From positions 1,550,001-1,614,000 of the forward strand of contig NZ_CAJZAH010000001.1 in the NCBI RefSeq assembly GCF_914271545.1: a stretch of 64,000 bases of DNA. The letters run 5' to 3'. A program made the position numbers and the translations under genes. Below are positions 52,135 through 62,176 of this stretch, in pieces. The DNA is from Cupriavidus respiraculi. Lineage in GTDB: Bacteria > Pseudomonadota > Gammaproteobacteria > Burkholderiales > Burkholderiaceae. Within the stretch, counting starts at the first letter, position 1. Each line of letters opens with the position of its first letter. A model generated the notes under the pieces. That model saw only the letters and a program-made list of their open reading frames with translations. It did not search any database and was not told the origin of the DNA.

Positions 52135-53109
52135 ATGGCTTCGTATCCCCGCTTGCTCGCCGATGTCGGCGGTACCAACGTTCGCTTCGCCGTGCAGACC
52201 GGCGCCCACGACATCGGCGAGGTCACCGCGCTGAAGGTCGCGGATTTCCCGTCCCTCGAAGCCGCCACGCGGCACTACTTCACGCTCGCCCCGGGCGCGA
52301 GGCCTCGCCATGCCGCAATCGGTCTGGCAAATCCGGTCACCGGCGACTTCGTCAAGCTGACCAATCACGCGTGGGCCTTCTCCGTCGAGCAGATGCGCGG
52401 CGCGCTGGCGCTCGACACGCTGATCGCGATCAACGACTTCACCGCGCTGGCGCTCGCCCTGCCTTACCTTGACGCGGCCGGCCTGGCGCCGCTGCGGCCC
52501 GGCAAGGCGGCGGCCGGCGCGCCGCTCGCCCTGATCGGCCCCGGCACGGGGCTCGGCGTGTCGGGGCTGATTCCCGGCCGGGGCGGCTGCGGCGCGGTGG
52601 CGCTGGCCGGCGAGGGTGGCCACGTCGAGTTGATGCCGAAGACGGACGACGAGTGGATCGCCTGGCGCGCGGCGCAGCGCGACCATGGGCGCGTCTCCGC
52701 CGAGCGCCTGCTCTCGGGCAGCGGGCTGTCGCTGATCCATGCGGCGCTGCGCGCAGAAACGGGTACGGTCTCGGCCCCGCCGCTCAAGCCGCACGAGGTC
52801 ACCGAAGGCGCGCTGCAACGTCACGATCCGCTGTGCATGCGCGCGTTCGAGGCCTTCTGCGGGCTGCTCGGCTCCGCGGCGGCGGACCTGGCGCTGGTGC
52901 TCGGCGCGCGCGGCGGGGTCTATATCGGGGGCGGCATCGTGCCGCGCTTCGTCGACGCGTTGGCGGCATCGTCCTTCGGCGCACGCTTTATCGACAAGGG
53001 CCGCATGGGCGCCTATCTCGCCGATATTCCGGTTCACGTCATCACGGCCCAGTATCCGGCGCTGGCCGGCCTCGCGCACGCGCTGGCCGAGGCCATCGGC
53101 GAGGACTGA
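52135..53109 (+). CDS. glk: Glucokinase
   Basis: A 324-residue bacterial glucokinase of the Glk (E. coli-like) family. The phosphate-1 motif is ADVGGTNVRFA near residue 9, the catalytic Asp is in INDFTALALALP, GPGTGLGVSGL forms the second phosphate loop, and GEGGHVELMP the glucose loop. It phosphorylates glucose with ATP, feeding zwf. A perfect origin-type iteron lies within the gene at 52752-52767, encoding A-E-T-G-T in a surface-type segment (RAETGTVSAPPL). The response regulator gene follows after 26 bases. Confidence 0.94.
   Translation: MASYPRLLADVGGTNVRFAVQTGAHDIGEVTALKVADFPSLEAATRHYFTLAPGARPRHAAIGLANPVTGDFVKLTNHAWAFSVEQMRGALALDTLIAINDFTALALALPYLDAAGLAPLRPGKAAAGAPLALIGPGTGLGVSGLIPGRGGCGAVALAGEGGHVELMPKTDDEWIAWRAAQRDHGRVSAERLLSGSGLSLIHAALRAETGTVSAPPLKPHEVTEGALQRHDPLCMRAFEAFCGLLGSAAADLALVLGARGGVYIGGGIVPRFVDALAASSFGARFIDKGRMGAYLADIPVHVITAQYPALAGLAHALAEAIGED
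52752..52767 (-). repeat. RepA-type iteron inside the glk coding sequence
   Basis: CGTACCCGTTTCTGCG on the minus strand, perfect match, within codons for A-E-T-G-T of glucokinase. Confidence 0.85.
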
Positions 53110-53135
53110 GCGGCCGCGCGCCGAAGGGGTAGCGG

Positions 53136-53833
<698 letters not shown>

Positions 53834-53834
<1 letters not shown>

Positions 53835-55204
53835 TGCGCTCGATCCAGCGGACGCTGCTGTGGTGGCTGGCGCTCGGTCTGGTGGCCGGCATCGCCATCG
53901 CCACCGCGCTGATCTACGCGCAGGCGCGCCAGGAAGCCAACGCGCTGTTCGACTACCAGATGAAGCAGGTGGCCTCCGCCTTGCCGCGGCAGTTCGCCGG
54001 GCCGGCGCTGCCGCCGTTCGAGCCGCCGATGTCGGCCCCGGGCGAGGGCCTGTTCCGGGCCGACGAGGATGTGGTCATCCACATCTGGGACGGCAACGGG
54101 CGCAGCCTGTACCTGTCGCACTCGCGGCCGGTGCTGCCGCCGCGCGCGGAACTGGGCTTTTCCAACGTGACGACGGGGCAGGGCGAGTGGCGCATCTACA
54201 GCGTGCAGCTGGGCCGCGCCGTGGTCCAGATCGCGCAGCCGATGAGCGCGCGCCGGCAGGTGGCCGCCCGCATGGCGTTGCGGACCGTGGCGCCCTTGTT
54301 GCTGCTGCTGCCGCTGATCGGCTGGGTGGTATGGATGGCGGTGGGCCGGGGCCTGCGGCCGGTGCACGAGATCGCGCGCCAGGTGCGCACGCGCGATGCG
54401 CATGCGCTGTCGCCGTTGGCGGTCACGGCGATGCCCAGCGAGATCGCGCCGTTGACCGAGGCACTCAACCAGCTGCTGGCGCGGCTCTCGCATGCCATCG
54501 ACACGCAGCGGGCCTTCGTTGCCGACGCCGCGCACGCGCTGCGCACGCCGTTGGCCGCGCTGCAGCTGCAGGCCCAGCTGGTGGAACGCGCCGACAGCGC
54601 CGAGGCGCGCGGCGAGGCCATCGCGAGGCTGCGCGAGGGGCTGGAGCGGCTGACCCATCTGGTGACGCAGCTGCTGACGCTGGCCCGCCAGGAGCCCGGC
54701 GCCGTCGGTGCGCGCGAGCACGCGCCGGTCGATCTGCATGGGCTGGCCGCCGCGCTGGTGGCCGAGATGACGCAGGCCGCCCTCGATCGCGGCATCGACC
54801 TCGGGCTGGAGACCGACGGCGCGCGGGAGCAGGGGTTCACCGTCATGGGGGAAGCGGAGGCGCTGCGCATCCTGCTGACCAATCTGATCGACAACGCGCT
54901 GCGCTACGTGCCGCGCGGCGGCAAGGTGGATGTGCGGCTCGCGCGCCGGGAAGGAGGGCGCGCCGTCGAACTGGCGGTGGCCGACAACGGCCCGGGCATC
55001 GCGCTCGAGCAGCGCGAGCGCGTGTTCGACCGCTTCTATCGGGCGCCCGATGCGCCCACTGGCGGCAGCGGCCTGGGCCTTGCCATCGTGGCCGAGATCG
55101 CCGAGTCCCATCACGCGCGCGTGGCGCTGGAGGACGCGGCGCCGGGCCTGCGGGTCAGGGTCACGTTTCCCGCCGCGCCGGTCGCCGCGGACGAGACCCG
55201 CTGA
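53834..55204 (+). CDS. Sensor histidine kinase partner
   Basis: A 456-residue membrane histidine kinase. TM1 spans about residues 8-30. A periplasmic sensor of about 120 residues (2CSK_N-like, as in TctE/QseC) follows, then TM2 near 152-172 and a HAMP-like linker. The H box has His234 (FVADAAHALRTPLAAL). N (LLTNLIDNALRYVP), G1 (DNGPGI), F (FDRFYR) and G2 (GGSGLGLAIV) boxes are intact. The stop/start overlap with the regulator gene indicates a cognate pair. The signal is unknown. Confidence 0.92.
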
Positions 55205-55244
55205 CGCCGGCCTCGGGTGCCGGAGATGCCGGCGGCGCGCAAAG

Positions 55245-55260
55245 CGTACCCAATTCTGCG
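55245..55260 (+). repeat. Isolated RepA-type iteron, perfect copy
   Basis: CGTACCCAATTCTGCG in the 93-base gap between the converging histidine-kinase and dehydrogenase genes. Confidence 0.85.
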
Positions 55261-55297
55261 TGTCGCTCGGCGTGCCCGAATTGCCTGAACCCGTGCC

Positions 55298-56233
55298 TCA
55301 GCCGATCGGCGTGAGCACCGCCTCGCCGGCGAAATGGCGCCGCGAATTCTCCAGGAACAGGCGCACCGTCGCCTCGATCGCTTCGGGGGACCAGCCGCCG
55401 ATGTGCGGGCTCAGCACGACATTGGGGCAGTCGAGCAGCTCGGCGGGCGGCGCCGGCTCGCTCTCGTAGACATCCAGCCCCGCGCCTCCGACCTCGCCAG
55501 CGCGCAGCGCCTGCGCCAGCGCGGCGGTATCGACCACGCTGCCGCGCGCGATATTGACGACAAAGCCCTGCGGGCCCAGCGCGCGCAGCACCTCGGCATT
55601 GACCAGGTGGCGCGTGGCCGCGCCGCCTGGCGTGGCCACGATCAGGAAATCGCACCAGTCGGCCAGCGCGCCGACGCTGTCGAAATAGCGATAGGGCAGA
55701 TCGGCTTTGGGACTGCGGTTGTGATAACCCACCTCCAGCTCGAAGCCCAGCGCGCGCGTGGCGATGCGCTTGCCGATGGTGCCCATGCCCAGCACGCCCA
55801 GGCGCTTGCCGGTGATGCCGGGGCGCAGCGGCAGCTCGGTGCGCCATTTGCCCTCGCGCGTGGCGCGGTCCATCTGCGGCACCGCGCGCACCGCGGCCAG
55901 CAGCAGCGCCATGGCATGGTCGGCGACGCTGCCGTCATTGGTGCCGGCGCCGTTGGCCACCACGATGCCGCGGGCGCGGGCATGGGCCACGTCGACCGTC
56001 TCGTAGCCCACGCCCAGCGTGCACAACAGTTCCAGCTTCGGCATGGCGTCGATCTCGGCCGCCGTCAGACCGATGGTGCCGATGGTCAGCACCGCGCGGA
56101 TCTGCGCGCCGTGCCGCGCGATGCTGTCGGCGCGCGCCGCGGCGTCGGGTGCGTACAGCACCTCGTAGAGTTCGCCAAAACGCGCGAGGTGTTCGTCGGT
56201 ATTGGGATTGAGGACTAGCAGCAGGGGCTTCAT
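55298..56233 (-). CDS. D-isomer-specific 2-hydroxyacid dehydrogenase
   Basis: A 311-residue NAD(P)-dependent dehydrogenase of the GyaR/GhrB type. The nucleotide-binding motif is GVLGMGTIGKRIA near residue 152. The catalytic Arg is in NIARGSVVD, Glu in YESEPAPP and His in SPHIGGWSPEA. It reduces 2-keto acids such as glyoxylate, hydroxypyruvate or 2-ketogluconate. The nearby sugar-acid pathway makes 2-ketogluconate a reasonable guess, not proven. ATG at 56233 gives the family start (MKPLLLVLNP). Confidence 0.9.
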   Translation of the reverse strand: MKPLLLVLNPNTDEHLARFGELYEVLYAPDAAARADSIARHGAQIRAVLTIGTIGLTAAEIDAMPKLELLCTLGVGYETVDVAHARARGIVVANGAGTNDGSVADHAMALLLAAVRAVPQMDRATREGKWRTELPLRPGITGKRLGVLGMGTIGKRIATRALGFELEVGYHNRSPKADLPYRYFDSVGALADWCDFLIVATPGGAATRHLVNAEVLRALGPQGFVVNIARGSVVDTAALAQALRAGEVGGAGLDVYESEPAPPAELLDCPNVVLSPHIGGWSPEAIEATVRLFLENSRRHFAGEAVLTPIG

Positions 56234-56676
56234 GGAGCGGCGTGGGATGACGGGCAGAAAGGACGAAGGAAAGCGAAGGCATGGCCGGGACACTGCGCGG
56301 TAAGCGCGAGGTTATGGACGGCCCCGTGGCCGCAGGCATTGTAGCGCCGCCGAGCGGCCAGCGTGGCCGCTCGCAGCCGCCCGCAGAAACGGGTACGCCC
56401 CGGCGGCCAGTCGGGAACGGGACCACGCAGAAACGGGTACGCAAGGCCCGCGGCGCCCGCTTCGGGAGCGTGCCGGCGGCAATGCCATGCACGCAGAAAC
56501 AGGTACGCTTTGGCGGATATGCGCGTGCTGCGGGCACGCGCCCGCACGCTCGTGCCGCTTCCGATGGGGGTGTCCCGGTCCCGCCGCGACCATTGGATGG
56601 GCGTGCACGTCGCGCGCAGAAACGGGTACGCCCCGGGGTGGCGTGCGTGCGTTCGGGTCGCGCGCCGCGTACTGGC
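56234..56676. other. Gap carrying a secondary iteron cluster
   Basis: 443 bases between two minus-strand genes with no supported gene. Four origin-type iterons occupy 56382-56630. The promoter of the dehydrogenase gene should lie in the left 150 bases. No terminator for the GGDEF gene was recognised. Confidence 0.6.
56382..56630 (-). repeat. Secondary cluster of four iterons
   Basis: Minus-strand copies of CGTACCCGTTTCTGCG at 56382-56397, 56426-56441 and 56615-56630 are perfect; 56492-56507 has one change (CCT for CCC). All four point the same way. Start-to-start distances are 44, 66 and 123 bases. The 44-base step equals that of the pair at 29248/29292 and is two 22-base steps. Confidence 0.9.
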
Positions 56677-57675
56677 TCAGTCGTTCCGGGCGGGCTCGCT
56701 CGCCTGCTTGCCGGCGGACTTGTTGGCCGCCTTGTTGGCGTACATCGCCGCATCGGCCTGCGCCAGCATGGCGCCGATATCGTCGTGCACGTGCGGGTCG
56801 AACTCGATAGAACCGACGCTGTAGTCGATGGTGTAGCCACGCGGGGCCGCCGCCTGCCGCGCGGTGAGCCGCTCGCGCAGCGCGGTCATGACTTCCGGAC
56901 ACGCGCCGCAGTCGACGTCGCTCAACAGGGCCACGAACTCGTCGCCGCCCAGCCGGCCGATCACGGCGAAGTCGCCCAGCGACTCGCGCAGCTCGGTGGC
57001 GAAGTCGCGCAGCGCGCGGTCGCCTTCGGCATGGCCGAAGCGGTCGTTGATGGTCTTGAAGCCATCCATGTCGAAGAACAGCAGCGTCGCGGGGCGCTCC
57101 AGCCGATCGCACACCGTCAGCGCATGCTGGGCCAGCGCGACGAAGCCGCGCCGGTTCGACAGTTGGGTCAGCTCGTCCATGTTGGCCAGCTCCACCGCGG
57201 CGAGCTCCTCTTCCACCATGCGGGCCAGATCGCGCAGCAGCGACTGGTCCTCCTCGCTCATGGTGCGCGGCTTGACGTCGAACACGCACAGCGTGCCGAG
57301 CCTGGAGCCGTTGGGCACGGTCAGCGGGCAGCCCGCGTAGAAGCGGATGCCCGGCGCGCCGGTGACCAGGGGATTGTCGCGGAAGCGCTCGTCCTGCAAG
57401 GCGTCCGGGATCAGGAAGATGTCGTGGCTCAGGATGGCGTGGCCGCAGAACGACGTCTGGCGCGCCCCTTCGGTCTCGGCGAAGCCGGCCCTGGACTTGA
57501 ACCACTGCCGGTTCTCGTCGACCAGGCTCACCAGCGCCACCGGCGCGTCGAACAGCCGCCGCGCCAGGCGCGTGACGCGGTCGAAGCGTTCCTCGGCAGC
57601 GGTGTCCAGAATGTTCAGGCGGCGCAGCGTGTCGAGGCGGCGTGCCTCGTCGGCGGGGAGCGGCGGTGGGAGCAT
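56677..57675 (-). CDS. GAF-GGDEF diguanylate cyclase
   Basis: A 332-residue cytoplasmic protein. A GAF domain (about 20-160; RLFDAPVALVSLVDENRQWFKS, SFCGHAI) precedes a GGDEF domain with an intact active site (RLGGDEFVAL) and the substrate-binding D-M-D-G-F-K. It should make cyclic di-GMP under control of an unknown small ligand. The C-terminus is Lys/Ala-rich. ATG at 57675 is chosen at the start of the conserved MLPPPLPADEARRLDTLRRL segment. The secondary iteron cluster lies just beyond its 3' end. Confidence 0.92.
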   Translation of the reverse strand: MLPPPLPADEARRLDTLRRLNILDTAAEERFDRVTRLARRLFDAPVALVSLVDENRQWFKSRAGFAETEGARQTSFCGHAILSHDIFLIPDALQDERFRDNPLVTGAPGIRFYAGCPLTVPNGSRLGTLCVFDVKPRTMSEEDQSLLRDLARMVEEELAAVELANMDELTQLSNRRGFVALAQHALTVCDRLERPATLLFFDMDGFKTINDRFGHAEGDRALRDFATELRESLGDFAVIGRLGGDEFVALLSDVDCGACPEVMTALRERLTARQAAAPRGYTIDYSVGSIEFDPHVHDDIGAMLAQADAAMYANKAANKSAGKQASEPARND

Positions 57676-57768
57676 GGCAGAGAAGAGGACCGGCGGCGAT
57701 GCCGCATGATAGCGTGAAGCGCCAGGAGTCCCGCCCGCTGGCGGCACCCCTGGCAGGGCCCGCGCGGC

Positions 57769-59208
57769 CTAGATTTCGCGCGTCATGCCCTTCAGGTCGA
57801 TCCACTGTCCGAACTGCTCGGGCGTGACGTGGCCCGACTCGATCGCGGCCTCGCGCAGCGACAGGTTGCGCTTGACCGCGAGCTTGGCGATCTCGGCGGC
57901 CTTGTCGTAGCCGATATGCGGATTGAGGGCCGTCACCGGCATCAGCGAGCGCTCCAGCAGCTCGCCGATGCGCTGGCGGTCGGCTTCCACGCCCTCGACC
58001 ATGTGCTCGGCGAAGCTGGCCGCGGCGTCCGCCAGCAGCGTCACGGACTGCAGCAGGCTGTAGATGATCACCGGCTTGTAGGCGTTCAGCTCCAGCGTGC
58101 CGAGGCCATTGGCCAGCGTCACCGTGGTGTGGTTGCCGATCACGCGGCAACAGACCATGGCCAGCGCCTCGGCCTGCGTGGGATTGACCTTGCCGGGCAT
58201 GATCGAGGAACCGGGTTCGTTCGCCGGCAGCAGCAGCTCCGCGAAGCCGGCGCGGGGACCGGAGCCAAGCAGCATGAAGTCGCGTGCGATCTTCAGGAAC
58301 GACGATGCCGTGGTGTTGAGCGCGCCGGACAGGTCGGCCAGCGCATCGTGGGCGGCCTGCAGCGCGTAGCGGTTGGGCGCGGGCTCGAACGGCAGGCCCG
58401 TGTAGTCGGCCAGCGCGCGCGCGAACGCCGCGGCAAAGCCGTGCGGCGCATTCAGGCCCGTGCCGACCGCGGTGCCGCCCTGGGGCACCGGCATCGCGCG
58501 CAGCATCGCCTGCTGCAGGCGCGAGTGGGCATCGGCAACCTGCGCCTGATAGCCGGAGAACTCCTGCCCCAGCGTCAGCGGCACCGCATCCTGCAGGTGC
58601 GTGCGTCCGACCTTGACGATATCGGCGAAGGCGTCGACCTTGCGGCCCAGTGCCTGTTGCAGCGTCTCGAGCGCCGGCAGCAGCTCGCGCTGGACCGCCC
58701 GCGTGGCGGCGATATGCATCGCGGTGGGGAAGCTGTCGTTGGACGACTGGCTCGCGTTGACGTGGTCGTTGGGATGGATGGGCCGCTTGGAGCCGATCTC
58801 GCCGCCGAGCAACTGGATCGCACGGTTGGAGATCACCTCGTTCAGGTTCATGTTGGTCTGCGTGCCCGAACCCGTCTGCCAGACCGACAGCGGGAATTCG
58901 CCGGGCCAGCGGCCCTCGATCACTTCCCCGGCGGCCTGTTCGATGGCCTGGGCCAGCCCGGGCTCCAGCACGTTCAGCTCGCGATTGGCCCGGGCCGCGC
59001 ACAGCTTCAGGATGGCGAAGGCCTCGATCAGCGACGGCGGCATCTTCTCGATGCCGATGCGGAAGTTCTGGCGCGAGCGCTCGGTCTGGGCGCCCCACAG
59101 GTGCTCCGCGGGCACGGCCACGTCGCCCAGGCTGTCCTTTTCTATCCGGGTGGCCGCGGCGGCGGCCGGCTGCTTGGCTTGTTGGGAGGCGGGCTGGTTC
59201 TCGGGCAT
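57769..59208 (-). CDS. fumC: Class II fumarate hydratase
   Basis: A 479-residue fumarase C that interconverts fumarate and malate in the TCA cycle. The superfamily signature GSSIMPGKVNP near residue 335 is present, as are SGTQTNMN, HPNDHVNASQSSND and the catalytic-His region (KVGRTHLQDAVPLTLGQEF). The N-terminus carries a 20-residue Ala/Gln-rich extension (QPASQQAKQPAAAAATR) before the normal start (IEKDSLGDVAVP). AGGAGAAAGAG precedes ATG at 59208. Confidence 0.95.
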   Translation of the reverse strand: MPENQPASQQAKQPAAAAATRIEKDSLGDVAVPAEHLWGAQTERSRQNFRIGIEKMPPSLIEAFAILKLCAARANRELNVLEPGLAQAIEQAAGEVIEGRWPGEFPLSVWQTGSGTQTNMNLNEVISNRAIQLLGGEIGSKRPIHPNDHVNASQSSNDSFPTAMHIAATRAVQRELLPALETLQQALGRKVDAFADIVKVGRTHLQDAVPLTLGQEFSGYQAQVADAHSRLQQAMLRAMPVPQGGTAVGTGLNAPHGFAAAFARALADYTGLPFEPAPNRYALQAAHDALADLSGALNTTASSFLKIARDFMLLGSGPRAGFAELLLPANEPGSSIMPGKVNPTQAEALAMVCCRVIGNHTTVTLANGLGTLELNAYKPVIIYSLLQSVTLLADAAASFAEHMVEGVEADRQRIGELLERSLMPVTALNPHIGYDKAAEIAKLAVKRNLSLREAAIESGHVTPEQFGQWIDLKGMTREI

Positions 59209-59466
59209 CGCTCTTTCTCCTGCGCGGTTCGGGTTGGCAAGTCCCTTAGAATACGCCCGCAAGCGGTCCGCAGGCATGGTCGGCGCCGCATGTCCCTGCT
59301 CCCAGCGTGTTCATTCGGCCCGCTGCTTCGCATGTTCGGACCGGGGTTCGCGCGAAAGATGCGCCGCGGTGGGCGTATGCTAGACGCAGGCGGACATGGC
59401 ATCGACTCGCCATGGAGCCGGGCGTCTCATGCCGTTCGCCGCGTCGTCATCAGGTAAGGAGGCCCC

Positions 59467-59820
59467 ATGGGCGAAGCAAAAAGAAGGGGCACGCCGCAGC
59501 AGCGTGCCGAACAGGCGCACCAGCAGGAGCGCGAGCGCGCGGTGCAGCAGGACAGCCTGCGTCCGGGGCAACTCGTGTGCGGCTCGTGCCGGACTTCGTT
59601 CAGCGACTTCGACGAGATCGACGCGCCCGGCCTGCGCGGTATCGAGGCCGTGTTCGGCGGCCAGTGCCCCAACTGCGGCAACGATGTGCTGGTGTTCAAG
59701 GGCGAGCCGGAGGCCGTCGCGCAGGCCATGCTGGCCTGGGAAAAGATGATGGGCGCCGATACCACGCTGGGCTACCAGTCGCGCGACGGCAAGCACGTGC
59801 CGTTCGAACCGGAGCACTGA
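59467..59820 (+). CDS. Small zinc-ribbon protein
   Basis: A 117-residue protein. It begins with the MGEAKRRG motif shared by several small bacterial proteins, followed by a Gln/Glu/Arg helix. Two Cys-x-x-Cys pairs (LVCGSCRTSF and GQCPNCGND) some 25 residues apart form a probable zinc ribbon. The C-terminus is acidic. The function is unknown; nucleic-acid or protein binding is usual for such folds. AAGGAGG precedes ATG at 59467. Confidence 0.75.
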   Translation: MGEAKRRGTPQQRAEQAHQQERERAVQQDSLRPGQLVCGSCRTSFSDFDEIDAPGLRGIEAVFGGQCPNCGNDVLVFKGEPEAVAQAMLAWEKMMGADTTLGYQSRDGKHVPFEPEH

Positions 59821-59862
59821 GGCAACCCGGGCGCGGCGGCCGGCGTTATGGCCGCCGCGTCT

Positions 59863-61911
59863 TCATCCGCGCTGGTCGGCCGCGGCATCGCCCGCGGCAT
59901 CGCTCGCGGTATCGAGCAACTCCATTTCGAAGCGCCCCCGTCCGGCCGACTTGGCGCGGTACAGCAGCGCATCGGCGCGCCGCATCAGCGCATGGTCCGG
60001 AATCGGCGCGCCGCGATAGAGCGCGATGCCGATGCTGACGTCGACGTCCAGGAACACGCCATCGACGAAGAAGCGCCGGCCCACGGCATGCAGGATGGCG
60101 CCGGCCACGCGGCGCGCCACTTCCTCGCGCCCGATATCCTCCATGATCACCGCGAATTCGTCGCCGCCCAGCCGCGCCACCGTGTCGCGCTCGCGCACGC
60201 AGCGCTGCAGCCGACGCGCGAACTCCTTGAGCAGCAGGTCGCCGGTGACATGGCCGTGGAAATCGTTGACCGCCTTGAAGCGGTCCATGTCCAGATAGAG
60301 CAGCGCCATCAGCCCGCCGTCGTTGCGCGAGCGTGCCATGGCGTCCTGCAACTGCGCCTCGAAGGCATTGCGGTTGAGCAGTTGCGTCAGATGGTCGAGC
60401 CGCGAGATGCGCGACAGCCGCAGCGTCTCCAGCTTGCGCTCGGTGACATCGTGCACATGGATATGGACGCCTACCACGGTGGTGCCGTCGGCGCTCCATT
60501 CGGGCCGCAGGTTGGTCTCGACGCAGTGGTACTCGGGATCGTTGTCCTCGCTCTCGAAGGTAACCACGTCGCCCGCCAGCGCGCGACGCAGGTGGGGCTG
60601 CGCGATGGCGTAGCGGTGCTCGCCGACGACCTCGCGCACGGTCTTGCCGCGCAGCTCGGCCACGGGCACGCCGAAGGCCCGCTCGTAGGCGGCGTTGTTG
60701 AATACGTAGCGCTCCTCGGTGTCGATGAACGCCAGCAGCGCGGGCAGGGTATCGGTCACCGCCCGCAGGCGCCGCTCGCTGCGGTCCAGCAGTTCGCGCC
60801 GCTCGCCGAGGTCGCGCATCAGCTGCACGAAGGAGCGCGAGAGCTCGCCGATCTCGTCGGCGCGGCCCGTGGGCAGCTGCTCGTAGGCGTCCTCGTCCTC
60901 GGCGCTGGCGCGCACGACGTCCCGCAGCCTGGTCAACGGCGCCAGCAGGCTGCGCACGGCCAGCCAGATCAGCAGGCCGACCACGATCAGCGCGACCGCC
61001 GAGAGGGTGACGAAGCGCTGCTGCATCGCGCGCAACGGCGAGAAGGCCTCGCGGGCGGGCAGCACGGCGACCAGTTCCCAACCCGTGGTCGACATCAGGT
61101 AGCGCGAGATCACCGGGCGGCGCGGCAGCAGGAATTCGAGGGGGCCCGCGGTATCGTCCGCGCCGCAGGTATCGCCGACGGCGCGGGCCGCGCCATGCGT
61201 GCTGGCCGCATCGGCGTGCTGCACATAGACGGGGTTCCTGCCGGCCGACACCAGGCAGTAGAAGCCCGTCGTGCCCGGGCGGTTATGGACGATCTCGACC
61301 AGCACATTGGCGCGCGCCAGGTCGAGCCAGCCGCCGACCATGCCAAGCATTTGTGCCTTGTCGTCGAGGATGGGCGCGATCACGAGCACGCCGGTGGCGC
61401 CATCGGTGCGCGAGCGGAACGGCGAGGTCACCATCGGCGTGAGCGTGCGGGCAACCTCGCGGAAATAGTCGCGGTCGCCGATCGACACCATCGAGCCCTG
61501 GGTGGTGAGCATGTTGCCGCGGGCGTCGGCCAGCATGGCGGCGTCGAACATGCCAGGGATCGGGATGGCCTGCTGCACGAAGCGGATCAGCTCGGGCTTC
61601 GGCCCCTCCATGCGCGAGCGCAGCTCGGGCGCCAGATGCGCCAGCAGCGTGATGCGGTCTTCCATGGCGGTATCGAGCTGGTCGGCGGTCAGCTTGACGA
61701 TGGAGTCCTGCTGGTTCTGCACCGTGGCCCGCAGATCGTCGTGCGCGTAGTACAGCGAGGCCAGCACGATGCCCGTGCCCAGCAGCCCGGCCAGCACCGT
61801 AGTGATCAGCGCGATGCGGGATTTCAGGGACAGCGAAAGCCGTGCGCCGGGGCGTCGTGGATGACGGGGGCTGCTTGTCGAGTGCGGCGTCGTGGACGAG
61901 GATCGAAGCAT
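59863..61911 (-). CDS. Membrane diguanylate cyclase, dCache-HAMP-PAS-GGDEF
   Basis: A 682-residue sensor. TM1 (SRIALITTVLAGLLGTGIVLAS) precedes a periplasmic dCache sensor (MLADARGNMLTTQGS, IGDRDYFREV, VISRYLMSTTGWELVAVLP). TM2 (FVTLSAVALIVVGLLIWLAV), HAMP, a PAS domain (LPALLAFIDTEERYVFNNAAYERAFG) and a GGDEF domain with an intact active site (RLGGDEFAVI) follow. It should make c-di-GMP in response to an external ligand. ATG at 61911 is chosen; the frame also opens at TTG 62004, which would add a basic, Ser/Pro-rich tail. The upstream gene is divergent. Confidence 0.9.
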   Translation of the reverse strand: MLRSSSTTPHSTSSPRHPRRPGARLSLSLKSRIALITTVLAGLLGTGIVLASLYYAHDDLRATVQNQQDSIVKLTADQLDTAMEDRITLLAHLAPELRSRMEGPKPELIRFVQQAIPIPGMFDAAMLADARGNMLTTQGSMVSIGDRDYFREVARTLTPMVTSPFRSRTDGATGVLVIAPILDDKAQMLGMVGGWLDLARANVLVEIVHNRPGTTGFYCLVSAGRNPVYVQHADAASTHGAARAVGDTCGADDTAGPLEFLLPRRPVISRYLMSTTGWELVAVLPAREAFSPLRAMQQRFVTLSAVALIVVGLLIWLAVRSLLAPLTRLRDVVRASAEDEDAYEQLPTGRADEIGELSRSFVQLMRDLGERRELLDRSERRLRAVTDTLPALLAFIDTEERYVFNNAAYERAFGVPVAELRGKTVREVVGEHRYAIAQPHLRRALAGDVVTFESEDNDPEYHCVETNLRPEWSADGTTVVGVHIHVHDVTERKLETLRLSRISRLDHLTQLLNRNAFEAQLQDAMARSRNDGGLMALLYLDMDRFKAVNDFHGHVTGDLLLKEFARRLQRCVRERDTVARLGGDEFAVIMEDIGREEVARRVAGAILHAVGRRFFVDGVFLDVDVSIGIALYRGAPIPDHALMRRADALLYRAKSAGRGRFEMELLDTASDAAGDAAADQRG

Positions 61912-62176
61912 GCGGGGCGACGCCCGCGGATTGCGGCGCGTCGTCGGAAGCGTGGAGCCGGACCGGTGCGGCGGCTTGGGGGCCGGGGGCACCGGAGTGG
62001 ACAAACCCTACCACAACGCCGTCGCCTGCGCGATACGTGGCGCAGGACGGGAACGGCCTGCCACAGGCGGCCGCGCGCCCGCCCCAAGGGCCCGACGTCA
62101 CGGTATAGTGCGGCGATGCCGGCGACGCGCCAGCACCGGTGCGGTTGCGTCGGCCGGCGATTTTTTCTTCGATGAC

